A stretch of 64,000 nucleotides of DNA from Gynurincola endophyticus (GTDB lineage Bacteria; Bacteroidota; Bacteroidia; Chitinophagales; Chitinophagaceae). The notes below the pieces were generated by a model that ran no database searches, was not told where the DNA came from, and saw nothing but the letters and a program-made list of their open reading frames with translations. The stretch's first letter is position 1; every line of letters begins with the position of its first letter. Made by a program: the position numbers and the translations under genes. This document shows, one piece after another, positions 26,391-35,082 of the stretch. The DNA is taken from the NCBI RefSeq assembly GCF_003991195.1, contig NZ_RCWL01000002.1, positions 434,001-498,000 of the forward strand, in the 5' to 3' direction.

Positions 26391-27197
26391 TTAATCGTTA
26401 TGAATGGGTAATTTAATTTTTAAAGCAGCAACAAATTCTTCAAATGCTTTGCCAGGGTCAGCATGTTTCATAAAGTTTTCGCCCATTAGAAAGCCTTTGA
26501 AACCGTGTTGATGAAAGCGTACAATATTTTCGACTTCACTGATACCGCTTTCGGCAATTTTAACGACCTGCGGTGGTAATTGTTCTGCCATCCGGAGACT
26601 GCGGTCGATATCCACTTTAAAGTCTTTTAAGTTTCTATTGTTAATTCCGATCAACTGATGTTCAGGACAGATATGACTCAACTCTTCCTCGGCATGTAAT
26701 TCCAGTAAAACTTCCAAACCGAGCTGGTGAGCCAGTTTCGTAAAGTTATTAACTTCTGTTGGAGATAAGCACGCTGCGATTAACAAAATTACATCTGCGC
26801 CCAAAGTTTTTGCTTCAATAATCTGATACTCATCTACTATAAAATCTTTCCTCAATAAAGGCACGGGGTTTACCCTGGCTTTCTGAAGGTCCAGATCAGA
26901 TCCGCCGAAATAATCTTCATCAGTTAACACACTCAATCCGCTTGCGCCAAAGTTGCTGTAAGCTGCAGTTACTGATTCAACTGAAGCTACCTTATTTATA
27001 ATTCCCTTTGAGGGTGACTTTCGCTTATATTCCGCTATAATGCCGGTTTTTAAAGGGTTGAGCAATGTACTTTTTAAAGAAAATCCTTGTCGTTGAAGAT
27101 TCGGATTTTTCTCCAGTTCTGTGATGCTTTGTATAGCTTTTCGTGCTGCAACCACTTGTTTTTTCCGGGCTACGATCTGATCAAGTATGGTGGTCAT
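26391..27197 (-). CDS. trpC: Indole-3-glycerol phosphate synthase
   Basis: A 268-residue barrel closing the indole ring. It has IIAEYKRKSPSKGIIN (catalytic Lys), LRKDFIVDEYQIIEAK (catalytic Lys), LIGINNRNLKDFKVD and VKIAESGIS. It starts inside the last codons of trpD (4-bp overlap), indicating coupled translation. Confidence 0.97.
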   Translation of the reverse strand: MTTILDQIVARKKQVVAARKAIQSITELEKNPNLQRQGFSLKSTLLNPLKTGIIAEYKRKSPSKGIINKVASVESVTAAYSNFGASGLSVLTDEDYFGGSDLDLQKARVNPVPLLRKDFIVDEYQIIEAKTLGADVILLIAACLSPTEVNNFTKLAHQLGLEVLLELHAEEELSHICPEHQLIGINNRNLKDFKVDIDRSLRMAEQLPPQVVKIAESGISEVENIVRFHQHGFKGFLMGENFMKHADPGKAFEEFVAALKIKLPIHND

Positions 27198-28192
27198 GAG
27201 TTTTGCAATTGAATGAGTTTAGATAAACAGTTTGCTGCATTTCCGGACTCAAGTGATTGAACAGCGGCTTTGTAAGCTGCATCATAATTATTATATTTAC
27301 CGGTAGCATTCAACGCTACTGCAGCATTTGCGAGCACCACAGCATTTTGGGCCCAGGAGCCATTTCCCTGCAATACCTGAACAAATATTTTAGCGGCTTC
27401 TTCAACCGAGTTACCACCGTGTATCGAAACAGGATCTACCATTCTTTTACCCAGGTAAGCTGCGTCATACAAAAACTCACCTTCGTTCGTTATCACCTTC
27501 GTATCGTTTGTTAAAGACACTTCATCATATCCGTCAAGACTATGAACAATTGCAAAAGATTGTCCGGTAGTTTGTAGCATATAGTTATACACCCTTGCCA
27601 TTTCAAGGTTATACACTCCTAAAATCTGATATCTTGGAAATGCCGGGTTTACCAGTGGCCCCAGCATATTATAGAAGGTTCTTATACCAAGATTTTTCCG
27701 GATATTAGCCACAGCTTTCATAGCGGGGTGAAACAAGGGTGCATGTAAAAAACAGATGCCCGCTTCCTGTAGTTCCAGCTTCAACTGAGCAGCATCGTTT
27801 TTAAATTTATAACCTAACTGTTCCATCAGATTAGATGCTCCGGAAATAGTACTGGCTCCGTAATTACCGTGTTTGGTAACTTTCTGACCGGCACCGGCAA
27901 CAATAAAACAGGCCAGTGTTGAAATATTAAAAGTATTTTTTCCATCTCCACCTGTACCTACAATATCGAGTGTATCCAATGTATCCAGATTAACCGGCAC
28001 ACAATTTTCCAGCAGAGAATCTCTGAAGCCCATCAGTTCCTGCAGGGTTACGCTACGCATCAAAAAAACAGTCATGAAGGCAGTAATTTCATGCTCGTTG
28101 TAAATACCTTTTCCGATATTGGTCAACACGTCCTTCGCCTGTTCGCGTGAGAGGGTTTTATGTTCGAATAATTGTTGTAAAATCTTTTTCAT
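27194..28192 (-). CDS. trpD: Anthranilate phosphoribosyltransferase
   Basis: A 332-residue enzyme transferring phosphoribosyl to anthranilate. It contains DIVGTGGDGKNTFNIST (PRPP loop GTGGD), KHGNYGASTISGASNLMEQL (anthranilate/PRPP site), and NIRKNLGIRTFYNMLGPLVNP. It lies 5 bp after trpG and overlaps trpC by 4 bp. Confidence 0.97.
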   Translation of the reverse strand: MKKILQQLFEHKTLSREQAKDVLTNIGKGIYNEHEITAFMTVFLMRSVTLQELMGFRDSLLENCVPVNLDTLDTLDIVGTGGDGKNTFNISTLACFIVAGAGQKVTKHGNYGASTISGASNLMEQLGYKFKNDAAQLKLELQEAGICFLHAPLFHPAMKAVANIRKNLGIRTFYNMLGPLVNPAFPRYQILGVYNLEMARVYNYMLQTTGQSFAIVHSLDGYDEVSLTNDTKVITNEGEFLYDAAYLGKRMVDPVSIHGGNSVEEAAKIFVQVLQGNGSWAQNAVVLANAAVALNATGKYNNYDAAYKAAVQSLESGNAANCLSKLIQLQNS

Positions 28193-28197
28193 GACGG

Positions 28198-28767
28198 TTA
28201 TAATTTTAACCAGTTTTGAATGATAATTTCTCCCATAGGTGTTAATACACTTTCAGGATGAAATTGTACGCCCTGAACATTATAAGTAGTATGTTGCATT
28301 GCCATAATCATTTGCTGATCGTCGCGGGCGGTTACTTCCAGTTCTTTGGGTAACGTTGCTTCATCCACTATCCAGCTATGGTACCTGCCGATTTGAAATT
28401 CATTGGGCATACCTTTAAAAATCGGAGAAACTTTTTCCAGCTTACAATTGGTAGCTACACCATGATAAACTTTTGAAAGGTTACTCAATGTTCCACCAAA
28501 TGCCTCACCGATTGCCTGATGTCCTAAACAAACACCCAGTATACTTTTAGATGCAGCGTATTCTTTAATCAGTGGAAGCAAGAGCCCCGCTTCAGAAGGC
28601 ACTCCCGGGCCGGGAGACAAAATTATTTTATCGTACTCATTCACTTTTTCTAAAGGAATCTGATCATTTCTCACCACGGTTACTTTTGTGTTGATAATTT
28701 TCTCTACCAGGTGAACCAGATTATAGGTGAAAGAATCGTAATTATCGAAAACAAGAACTTTTTGCAC
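28198..28767 (-). CDS. trpG: Anthranilate synthase glutamine amidotransferase component
   Basis: A 189-residue class I glutaminase. GTG at 28767 gives VQKVLVFDNYDSFTYNLVHL, the usual TrpG beginning, and lies 4 bp after the trpE stop; an in-frame TTG at 28797 would add ten residues and overlap trpE. Motifs are KIILSPGPGVPSEAG, nucleophile GVCLGHQAIGEAFGG, and VQFHPESVLT. It pairs with TrpE. Confidence 0.95.
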   Translation of the reverse strand: MQKVLVFDNYDSFTYNLVHLVEKIINTKVTVVRNDQIPLEKVNEYDKIILSPGPGVPSEAGLLLPLIKEYAASKSILGVCLGHQAIGEAFGGTLSNLSKVYHGVATNCKLEKVSPIFKGMPNEFQIGRYHSWIVDEATLPKELEVTARDDQQMIMAMQHTTYNVQGVQFHPESVLTPMGEIIIQNWLKL

Positions 28768-28771
28768 GGTA

Positions 28772-30202
28772 TTAATATTTTGAAATTTCAGCAGCAAATT
28801 GAATAGCTTTTTTCAATGCGCCTAACTTGTTATTGACTTCCTGTAACTCACTTTCAGGATTAGAGGCGGCTACCACACCAGCTCCGGCCTGATAATAAAG
28901 TTTATTCTTCTTACTTAAAAAAGTGCGGATCATGATTGCATGATTGATATCACCATTAAAACCAACAAACCCAATTGCGCCTCCATAATAACTTCTGTTT
29001 GTAGATTCTAAATGATTAATAATTTCCATTGCTTTAATTTTCGGGGCACCGCTGAGTGTTCCGGCAGGAAATGTTTTTGCCAATACATCAAAAGGGTTGG
29101 TATGTTCCTTAACAGTGGCGGTTACTTCGCTTACCAGATGAATCACATGACTATAATAATGAACTTGTTTATATTTTGCCACAGTAACATCTTCGCATAA
29201 ACGGCTCAGGTCATTCCGGGCAAGGTCTACCAGCATTACATGTTCTGCATTTTCCTTTGCATCTTCTAACAAGCGTTGTGCTTCTTTTGCATCTGTTTCT
29301 TCATCACCGGTTCTTTTAAAAGTGCCGGCAATCGGATGAACGATTGCTTTTCTTTTATTGATAATAATCTGTGCTTCGGGAGAAGACCCAAGTAATTTGT
29401 AATCGCCGTAATCAAAAAAGAAGAGATAAGGTGAAGGATTTACTGACCGGAGCGCACGGTATACATTAAACTCATCACCTATAAAAGATTGCTGAAATCT
29501 TCTGCTGAGTACAATTTGAAATACATCGCCTTTATAACAATGTTCAATTCCTTTTTTTACGTTTGCAATAAATGCTTCATCGGTTAAATTAGAAGTTTCT
29601 TCTGCCTGTACTGCAAAAGGAAATACAGGAACATCTTTAGAGTAGATTAAAGATTCAATTAAAGGTAATTCCGACTCAACACCTCTTAATATGTTTTCGC
29701 AGATAAACATTTCATCTTTATGATGATTGATGGCAATTACATATTGATACAGGCGGTAACGCATCAATGGAATATAGTTATCAGCTTGCTGGTCAGGTTT
29801 TTTTTCCAGTTTAACTGAGTCGAAAAACTCAATTGCGTCGTAGCCGGTATAACCGTATAACCCCTGGGCAAAAGCAGCTTCTTTCACTGGCGTATCCGTG
29901 ATCTCATAGCGTTGCATGTATTCGTGTATGAGTTCAGGAACAGACTGCAATGTTGCAATAGACTGTAACTGAGGGGCTTCTCCCGGATATTTAAATTCAA
30001 TCTGTTTTTGAGAAGTAATTTCAATTCCACCGATAGCGTTGATAGCAATGAACGAGAAGCTATTCTCATTTCCTTTATTATCACTACTTTCTAACAAAAC
30101 GGTATCTCTGAACCGGTCGCGCACGCGTAAGTAGATGGCTACCGGCGTAAACACATCAGCTAACAGCTTCTTACACTGTGTTTTAACTTTAATTTGTTTC
30201 AT
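28772..30202 (-). CDS. trpE: Anthranilate synthase component I
   Basis: A 476-residue chorismate-using enzyme that commits chorismate to tryptophan. The N-terminal regulatory element LLESS (36-40) is present, the motif known in other TrpE proteins for tryptophan feedback inhibition. The chorismate-binding core has VFQIVLSRRF, LFFFDYGDYKLLGSSPE, HPIAGTFKRTGDE, HVMLVDLARNDLSRLC and TFPAGTLSGAPKIKAMEII. It is the first structural gene of the trp unit, behind a leader-peptide attenuator. Confidence 0.97.
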   Translation of the reverse strand: MKQIKVKTQCKKLLADVFTPVAIYLRVRDRFRDTVLLESSDNKGNENSFSFIAINAIGGIEITSQKQIEFKYPGEAPQLQSIATLQSVPELIHEYMQRYEITDTPVKEAAFAQGLYGYTGYDAIEFFDSVKLEKKPDQQADNYIPLMRYRLYQYVIAINHHKDEMFICENILRGVESELPLIESLIYSKDVPVFPFAVQAEETSNLTDEAFIANVKKGIEHCYKGDVFQIVLSRRFQQSFIGDEFNVYRALRSVNPSPYLFFFDYGDYKLLGSSPEAQIIINKRKAIVHPIAGTFKRTGDEETDAKEAQRLLEDAKENAEHVMLVDLARNDLSRLCEDVTVAKYKQVHYYSHVIHLVSEVTATVKEHTNPFDVLAKTFPAGTLSGAPKIKAMEIINHLESTNRSYYGGAIGFVGFNGDINHAIMIRTFLSKKNKLYYQAGAGVVAASNPESELQEVNNKLGALKKAIQFAAEISKY

Positions 30203-30226
30203 ATTCCTGCTTTGGGGAAATTCAAT

Positions 30227-30259
30227 AAAAAAAGCCTCGATTTTAAAAATCGAGGCTTT
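30227..30259 (-). terminator. trp attenuator hairpin
   Basis: A perfect 14-bp stem (30231-30244 with 30246-30259, core GCCTCGATTTT) is followed on the minus strand by a run of seven T, about 30 bp before trpE. Its 5' arm can alternatively pair with an 11-nt copy, AATCGAGGCTT on the minus strand, at 30310-30300 within the leader ORF, giving an antiterminator. This is the classic leader-peptide attenuation layout. Confidence 0.93.
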
Positions 30260-30295
30260 GAATTATATATCAACGCATAATACAATAGTAGTTAC

Positions 30296-30358
30296 CTACA
30301 AGCCTCGATTGAAGTTTGTATGCCACCACCAATTGTTATTTAATGCGATTTGTTTCAT
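30296..30358 (-). CDS. trpL: trp operon leader peptide (three consecutive Trp codons)
   Basis: A 20-codon ORF, MKQIALNNNWWWHTNFNRGL, with three adjacent TGG codons (30331-30323). Its last codons and stop overlap the antiterminator arm. A ribosome stalled for charged Trp-tRNA would leave that arm free to pair with the terminator's 5' arm; a ribosome reaching the stop would mask it and permit termination. The arrangement is read directly from the sequence; the mechanism is that of known trp attenuators. Confidence 0.93.
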   Translation of the reverse strand: MKQIALNNNWWWHTNFNRGL

Positions 30359-30369
30359 AATTGTTACTA

Positions 30370-30400
30370 CAAATGTTACAAAGAATTTTGAGATAACAAA
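30370..30400 (-). promoter_or_regulatory. Predicted trp promoter between hisB and trpL
   Basis: On the minus strand TTTG (30400-30397), a 19-bp spacer and AACATTTG (30377-30370) match the Bacteroidota promoter with one change in the -7 box. The ATG of trpL lies 11 bp beyond the -7 box, so the leader would have only a few untranslated bases. Confidence 0.45.
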
Positions 30401-30416
30401 ATATTTTTTGAGCCTT

Positions 30417-31556
30417 TTATAAAACGCCTTTAGTTGAAGGTAAATAATTGCTTAAAGGGTCTCGTTTTACCGCCATCTTAATTGCTTTTGCAAAAGCTTT
30501 AAAAACAGCTTCAATTTTATGGTGTTCATTGTCGCCTTTACAGGTAATATTAAGATTACATTTTGCAGCGTCACTAAATGATTTAAAGAAGTGGAAGAAC
30601 ATTTCGGTTGGCATATCTCCTACATATTCACGGCTAAAGTGCGCATTCCATACAATCCAGTTTCTTCCTCCGAAGTCGATGGTTACCATTGCATCTGCTT
30701 CATCCATAGGCAGGGCAAAGCCATAACGTTCCATTCCCCGCTTATCAGCCAAAGCTTTCGCAAAAGCTTCGCCCAATGCAATACCTGTATCTTCGATGGT
30801 ATGATGTTCATCTATATGCAAATCACCATTCGAGCGTATGGTTAAATCCATTTTTCCGTGGCGTGCAATCTGATCTAACATATGGTCAAAGAAGCCTAAC
30901 CCCGTTACAATGGCAGACCTGCCACTACCATCAACATTGAGTTCAATTTTTATTTGAGTTTCGTTCGTATTCCGTTCATGAATTACTTTACGCAGTCCAA
31001 GTTTTAAGAATTTATAGATATCACTCCATTCTGTACTTATGAGTGCGATAGTATTTTCCAGCTCTTTCAGATCGTCACTTACTTCACCTGCTCCCAATGT
31101 CGTATCGTTGTTCATCCAGATAGCTTTTGCGCCCAGATTTTTGGCTAACTGTACATCCGTGATACGATCTCCGATTACAAAAGAGTTTTCAAGATCATAC
31201 TTTTCCTGATCAAGATATTGAGTCAGCATTCCTGTACCTGGTTTTCTGGTAGGCGCTTTGTCTTCAGGAAAAGAGCGATCGATACAAACGTCGTTGAAAT
31301 AAATGCCCTCGCCTTCTAAACTTTTCATTACAAAATTATGTACCGGCCAGAAGGTATCTTCGGGAAAAGAACTGGTTCCTAAACCATCCTGATTCGTTAC
31401 CATCACCAGTTCATAATCCAATTCCCTGGCTATTCTACCCATGTATTCAAACACCTGCGGATAGAAAGTCAATTTAGCGAAATCATCTAACTGATAAGAG
31501 GGCGGCGCTTCGTTAATTAAAGTACCGTCACGATCGATGAATAAAACTCTTTTCAT
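30417..31556 (-). CDS. hisB: Bifunctional histidinol-phosphatase / imidazoleglycerol-phosphate dehydratase
   Basis: A 379-residue fusion. The N-terminal HAD phosphatase domain has [13 protein letters not shown] (nucleophile Asp), VTNQDG, and [19 protein letters not shown]. The C-terminal IGPD domain carries the manganese-binding motifs [26 protein letters not shown] and [13 protein letters not shown]. It covers steps 6 and 8 of histidine synthesis. It is the last of the hisG-D-C-B group; the trp promoter and leader follow within 58 bp. Confidence 0.97.
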   Translation of the reverse strand: MKRVLFIDRDGTLINEAPPSYQLDDFAKLTFYPQVFEYMGRIARELDYELVMVTNQDGLGTSSFPEDTFWPVHNFVMKSLEGEGIYFNDVCIDRSFPEDKAPTRKPGTGMLTQYLDQEKYDLENSFVIGDRITDVQLAKNLGAKAIWMNNDTTLGAGEVSDDLKELENTIALISTEWSDIYKFLKLGLRKVIHERNTNETQIKIELNVDGSGRSAIVTGLGFFDHMLDQIARHGKMDLTIRSNGDLHIDEHHTIEDTGIALGEAFAKALADKRGMERYGFALPMDEADAMVTIDFGGRNWIVWNAHFSREYVGDMPTEMFFHFFKSFSDAAKCNLNITCKGDNEHHKIEAVFKAFAKAIKMAVKRDPLSNYLPSTKGVL

Positions 31557-31557
31557 T

Positions 31558-32613
31558 TTATACAGATTGATAAACTTTTAAAGCATTGAGTAATTGATTA
31601 TTTTCAATAGTCGTTCCGATAGTGATTCTTAAACAGTCATTGCAAAGTATTACAGAAGATCTGTTTCTTACAACAATTCCTTTTTCAAGCAGATACTGAT
31701 AAATACCATTTGCATCCGTAACTTTCACCAACAGGAAGTTTGCATCACTCGGATATACTTGTTCAACAACACGTAGTTCACTGAGTGATTTTTCTAATAA
31801 AGATCTTTCCGCTACTATATTCCTGATCATATCATTTACCTGTCCTACTTCTTCCAATGCTTTGATGATCCACTCCTGTGATGCCTGGTTGATATTATAC
31901 GGAGGTTTTACTTTATTCATTACACTGATGATATTCTTTTGTGCAAAAGCCAGTCCTACTCTTAAAGCAGCCAATCCCCAGGCTTTCGAAAATGTTTGTA
32001 ATACTACCAGTTGCGGGTATTCCTTAATATCCGGCACAAAACTTCTCTGGCGGGAGAAGTTGATATATGCTTCATCGATCACAACAATACCGAAATAATT
32101 ATTGAGTATCATTTCAATGTCTTGCCTGTCAATACTATTGCCTGTAGGATTATTAGGCGAACAAATAAAAATCATTTTTGTATTGTCGTCGATAGCTTCT
32201 TCTATTGCCTGAAGGTCAAGTTGAAAACCAGGTGTTAACGGAATTTCACGTACTTCCACATCATTAATATGGGCACTGACCTCATACATTCCATAAGTAG
32301 GCGGACAGATAATAATATTATCCATTCTGGGCTCACAAAAGCTACGGATTAATACATCGATACACTCATCGCTGCCATTACCGATAAAGATTGTATCGGC
32401 GGGAGTTTGTTTGATGAAACTTAACTTTTCTTTTATAGCGATCTGCTGCGGATCCGGATATCGATTGTACCATTTGGTAAGCGGTGAACCTAAACCGTTT
32501 TCATTGGCATCTAAAAACACTTTTGCTTCTCCCTTAAATTCATCTCTTGCCGAAGAATAAGGAACCAGTTGTTTTATATTTTCCCTGATAAGGGCGTTTA
32601 AATCGAATTGCAT
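31558..32613 (-). CDS. hisC: Histidinol-phosphate aminotransferase
   Basis: A 351-residue PLP aminotransferase of fold type I. The PLP lysine is in [17 protein letters not shown]. Other family segments are [30 protein letters not shown], and [11 protein letters not shown]. It converts imidazole acetol phosphate to histidinol phosphate. It is separated from hisB by a single base pair. Confidence 0.96.
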   Translation of the reverse strand: MQFDLNALIRENIKQLVPYSSARDEFKGEAKVFLDANENGLGSPLTKWYNRYPDPQQIAIKEKLSFIKQTPADTIFIGNGSDECIDVLIRSFCEPRMDNIIICPPTYGMYEVSAHINDVEVREIPLTPGFQLDLQAIEEAIDDNTKMIFICSPNNPTGNSIDRQDIEMILNNYFGIVVIDEAYINFSRQRSFVPDIKEYPQLVVLQTFSKAWGLAALRVGLAFAQKNIISVMNKVKPPYNINQASQEWIIKALEEVGQVNDMIRNIVAERSLLEKSLSELRVVEQVYPSDANFLLVKVTDANGIYQYLLEKGIVVRNRSSVILCNDCLRITIGTTIENNQLLNALKVYQSV

Positions 32614-32650
32614 GTTCTTTTTTTTAAAACCATTAAGTGTAAATAATGAA

Positions 32651-33937
32651 TCAAGACTTTAATTCGTCTAACCTGATCGTAACAGCACGTGCGTGTGCAT
32701 CTAATCCTTCAGCTGCTGCCATTAAAGCTACTGTATTACCAATATTTATCAATCCTTCTGTAGATAACCTTTGGTAAGTAATTTTTTTAACGAAGCTATC
32801 CACACTCACCCCGCTATACATTTTAGCAAAGCCATTGGTTGGCAAAGTGTGGTTTGTTCCGCTGGCGTAATCACCTACAGATTCGGGTGAATAATGTCCC
32901 ATAAACACAGAACCTGCATTAATGACCTGCTCCGCCAATTGTTCAGCACAATCAGTAGCCAGTATAAGGTGTTCCGGTGCATATTCATTCAGCAGATCCA
33001 TTGCTACCGGGTGATCAGCTATAACAACAGCCGTACTATTATTCATGGCTATTGCAGCTATTTCTTTTCTTGGTAATTGTTCGAGTTGCTTATCCAGTTC
33101 TTTCTCCACAGCCTCTATTATATTTTTTGAAGTAGCTACCAATAACACCTGCGAATCGGAGCCGTGCTCTGCCTGACTCAGTAAGTCAGCTGCAACAAAA
33201 GCAGGAACAGCTGTATCATCTGCATAAATTGCTACTTCGGAAGGACCTGCAGGCATATCGATTGCTACCCCGTCTAACTGTACCAATTGTTTAGCACAGG
33301 TAACATATTGATTGCCGGGTCCGAATATCTTATATACTTTAGGAACAGTTGCTGTACCATATGCCATTGCACCGATTGCCTGCACTCCACCTATTTTAAA
33401 AACATTGGTAATGCCTACTAATTTTGCAGCAAATAATATAGCGGGATGCACTTTACCTGTTTTTGCAGGAGGCGTACACAAGATAACTTTTTTACAACCG
33501 GCAATGGCGGCAGGTATTCCCAACATAAGAATAGTAGAGAATAAAGGAGCCGTACCGCCCGGAATATAAAGTCCTACTTTTTCAATACCCACCTGTTTAC
33601 GCCAGCAGCTAACCCCGTGCATTGTTTCAACAACTGTGATAGCGGTCGTTTGGGTTTCATGGAAAGTGCGGATATTTTCATAAGCTGTGAGAATGGCTGT
33701 TTTCAGTTGATCATTGAGGAGTTGTTCTGCTTCAATAAATTCATCAGCAGTTACTTCAAATTTAGTCAGCGCAACTTTATCGAATTGTAAAGTATATTCA
33801 GCAACAGCCTGATCACCCTTTTCACGAACAGCCTGTAATACGTTACGAACCGTATCCGTAAAATTTAATGAATCGTTGGTGGGGCGTTTGAGAATAGTAT
33901 TCCATTGCTCTTTCGCCGGTTCTATATATAATTTCAT
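32651..33937 (-). CDS. hisD: Histidinol dehydrogenase
   Basis: A 428-residue zinc and NAD-dependent enzyme oxidising histidinol to histidine. It has VGLYIPGGTAPLFSTILML, VQAIGAMAYGTATVPKVYKI, AGPSEVAIYAD, LLSQAEHGSDSQ with zinc-ligand candidates, EYAPEHL, and GDYASGTNHTLPTNGFA. Length matches the family. It is second in the operon after hisG. Confidence 0.97.
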   Translation of the reverse strand: MKLYIEPAKEQWNTILKRPTNDSLNFTDTVRNVLQAVREKGDQAVAEYTLQFDKVALTKFEVTADEFIEAEQLLNDQLKTAILTAYENIRTFHETQTTAITVVETMHGVSCWRKQVGIEKVGLYIPGGTAPLFSTILMLGIPAAIAGCKKVILCTPPAKTGKVHPAILFAAKLVGITNVFKIGGVQAIGAMAYGTATVPKVYKIFGPGNQYVTCAKQLVQLDGVAIDMPAGPSEVAIYADDTAVPAFVAADLLSQAEHGSDSQVLLVATSKNIIEAVEKELDKQLEQLPRKEIAAIAMNNSTAVVIADHPVAMDLLNEYAPEHLILATDCAEQLAEQVINAGSVFMGHYSPESVGDYASGTNHTLPTNGFAKMYSGVSVDSFVKKITYQRLSTEGLINIGNTVALMAAAEGLDAHARAVTIRLDELKS

Positions 33938-33952
33938 AGCAGATCGGTAAAC

Positions 33953-34816
33953 TTAAACAATCATTTTTTCAATCGGAACCACGAGAATACCTTCTGCCCC
34001 TGCTTCTTTCAATTGCTCAATAATATCCCAGAATGTATCTTCACTCAGTACGCTATGTACAGAACTCCAACCTTCTATTGCCAGAGGTAATACAGTAGGG
34101 CTTTTCATTCCCGGTAATAAACCGATGATCTGGGTAAGTTGATCATTGGGAGCGTTCAGAAGAATATATTTATTTTTCTGAGCTTTTTTAACAGCACGGA
34201 TGCGGAAGAGCAGTTTCTGAAGAATAAGTTCCTGTTCAGAAGATAATGCAATATTACTGATCATTACCGCCTGTGATTCAAGAATGGTTTCTACCTCTTT
34301 CAAACCATTCATGAACAAAGTAGAGCCGGAACTCACCAGGTCAGCTACCATATCGGCCAGCCCGATACCGGGTGCAATTTCTACAGAGCCTGAAATTTCA
34401 TGTATGTCAGCAGTGACATTGTGTTCTTTTAAAAACTCCTGTAAAATAAAAGGATAACTGGTGGCAATTTTTTTACCCTGTAATGACTGAACACCTTCGT
34501 ACTCCTCAGCTCTGGGAATTGCCAGCGACAGCCGGCATTTTCCGAATCCGAGGGCTTCTACTACAAAAGCCTTTTTATTCTTTTCTTGAAGCACATTTTC
34601 ACCTACAATACCGATATCAGCCACCCCGTCTTCAACGTATTGAGGAATATCATCGTCTCTTAAAAAGAACACTTCCAGCGGAAAGTTATCCGCTTCAGTG
34701 CGCAGACGATCTTTTACATTTCTCAATTGAATACCACATTCTTTGAGTAATTGAACAGAGTCTTCATATAACCGTCCTGACTTCTGGATGGCGATTTTTA
34801 GTCTTATTTGTGACAT
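33953..34816 (-). CDS. hisG: ATP phosphoribosyltransferase, long form
   Basis: A 287-residue first enzyme of histidine synthesis. It has LKIAIQKSGRLYEDSVQLL, VADIGIVGENVLQE, and the PRPP-binding segment EIAPGIGLADMVADLVSSG. The C-terminal region of about 70 residues (IIGLLPGMKSPTVLPL ... AEGILVVPIEKMIV) is the ACT-like regulatory domain of long-form HisG, normally bound by histidine. ATG 34816 (MSQIRLK) is preferred to an upstream TTG at 34825. It follows the his leader attenuator. Confidence 0.97.
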   Translation of the reverse strand: MSQIRLKIAIQKSGRLYEDSVQLLKECGIQLRNVKDRLRTEADNFPLEVFFLRDDDIPQYVEDGVADIGIVGENVLQEKNKKAFVVEALGFGKCRLSLAIPRAEEYEGVQSLQGKKIATSYPFILQEFLKEHNVTADIHEISGSVEIAPGIGLADMVADLVSSGSTLFMNGLKEVETILESQAVMISNIALSSEQELILQKLLFRIRAVKKAQKNKYILLNAPNDQLTQIIGLLPGMKSPTVLPLAIEGWSSVHSVLSEDTFWDIIEQLKEAGAEGILVVPIEKMIV

Positions 34817-34844
34817 TATCTTCAATTTTCTTAATTCAGTAAAT

Positions 34845-34873
34845 AAAAAAAGGGCTTACCTGTGGTAAGCCCT
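34845..34873 (-). terminator. his attenuator hairpin
   Basis: GGGCTTACC (34852-34860) pairs with GGTAAGCCC (34864-34872), loop TGT, followed on the minus strand by seven T. The arm 34871-34864 (GGCTTACC on the minus strand) can alternatively pair, with one G-U, with GGTAGGCC (34912-34905) at the leader ORF stop, forming an antiterminator. Confidence 0.92.
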
Positions 34874-34907
34874 CAAATATATTGGCACTAGACATAGCAC
34901 CACCGGC

Positions 34908-34961
34908 CTACCTCCTGAGGTAAGTATGATGATGATGAATGCTATGGATGTTTTGAATCAT
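34908..34961 (-). CDS. hisL: his operon leader peptide (five His codons)
   Basis: A 17-codon ORF, MIQNIHSIHHHHTYLRR, with five His codons, four of them adjacent (34937-34926). The stop codon lies within the antiterminator arm. The segment around the end (CTTACCT ... AGGTAGG) can also form a pause-type hairpin. The layout is a classical his leader-peptide attenuator controlling hisG and the genes after it. Confidence 0.93.
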   Translation of the reverse strand: MIQNIHSIHHHHTYLRR

Positions 34962-34966
34962 GAACT

Positions 34967-34998
34967 CAAAGGTAGGGAAGCTGATAATAACCGCCAAA
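34967..34998 (-). promoter_or_regulatory. Predicted his promoter
   Basis: On the minus strand TTTG (34998-34995), a 20-bp spacer and TACCTTTG (34974-34967) are a perfect Bacteroidota -33/-7 pair. Only five bases separate the -7 box from the hisL ATG, so the leader mRNA should be leaderless or nearly so. Confidence 0.65.
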
Positions 34999-35082
34999 AA
35001 AAATAAAAATGTTGAAAAATGGGGGAAATATGAAATGAATAAAAGTTTAATTTGCAAGGATTAACAACTAAAAAGTTCGATC

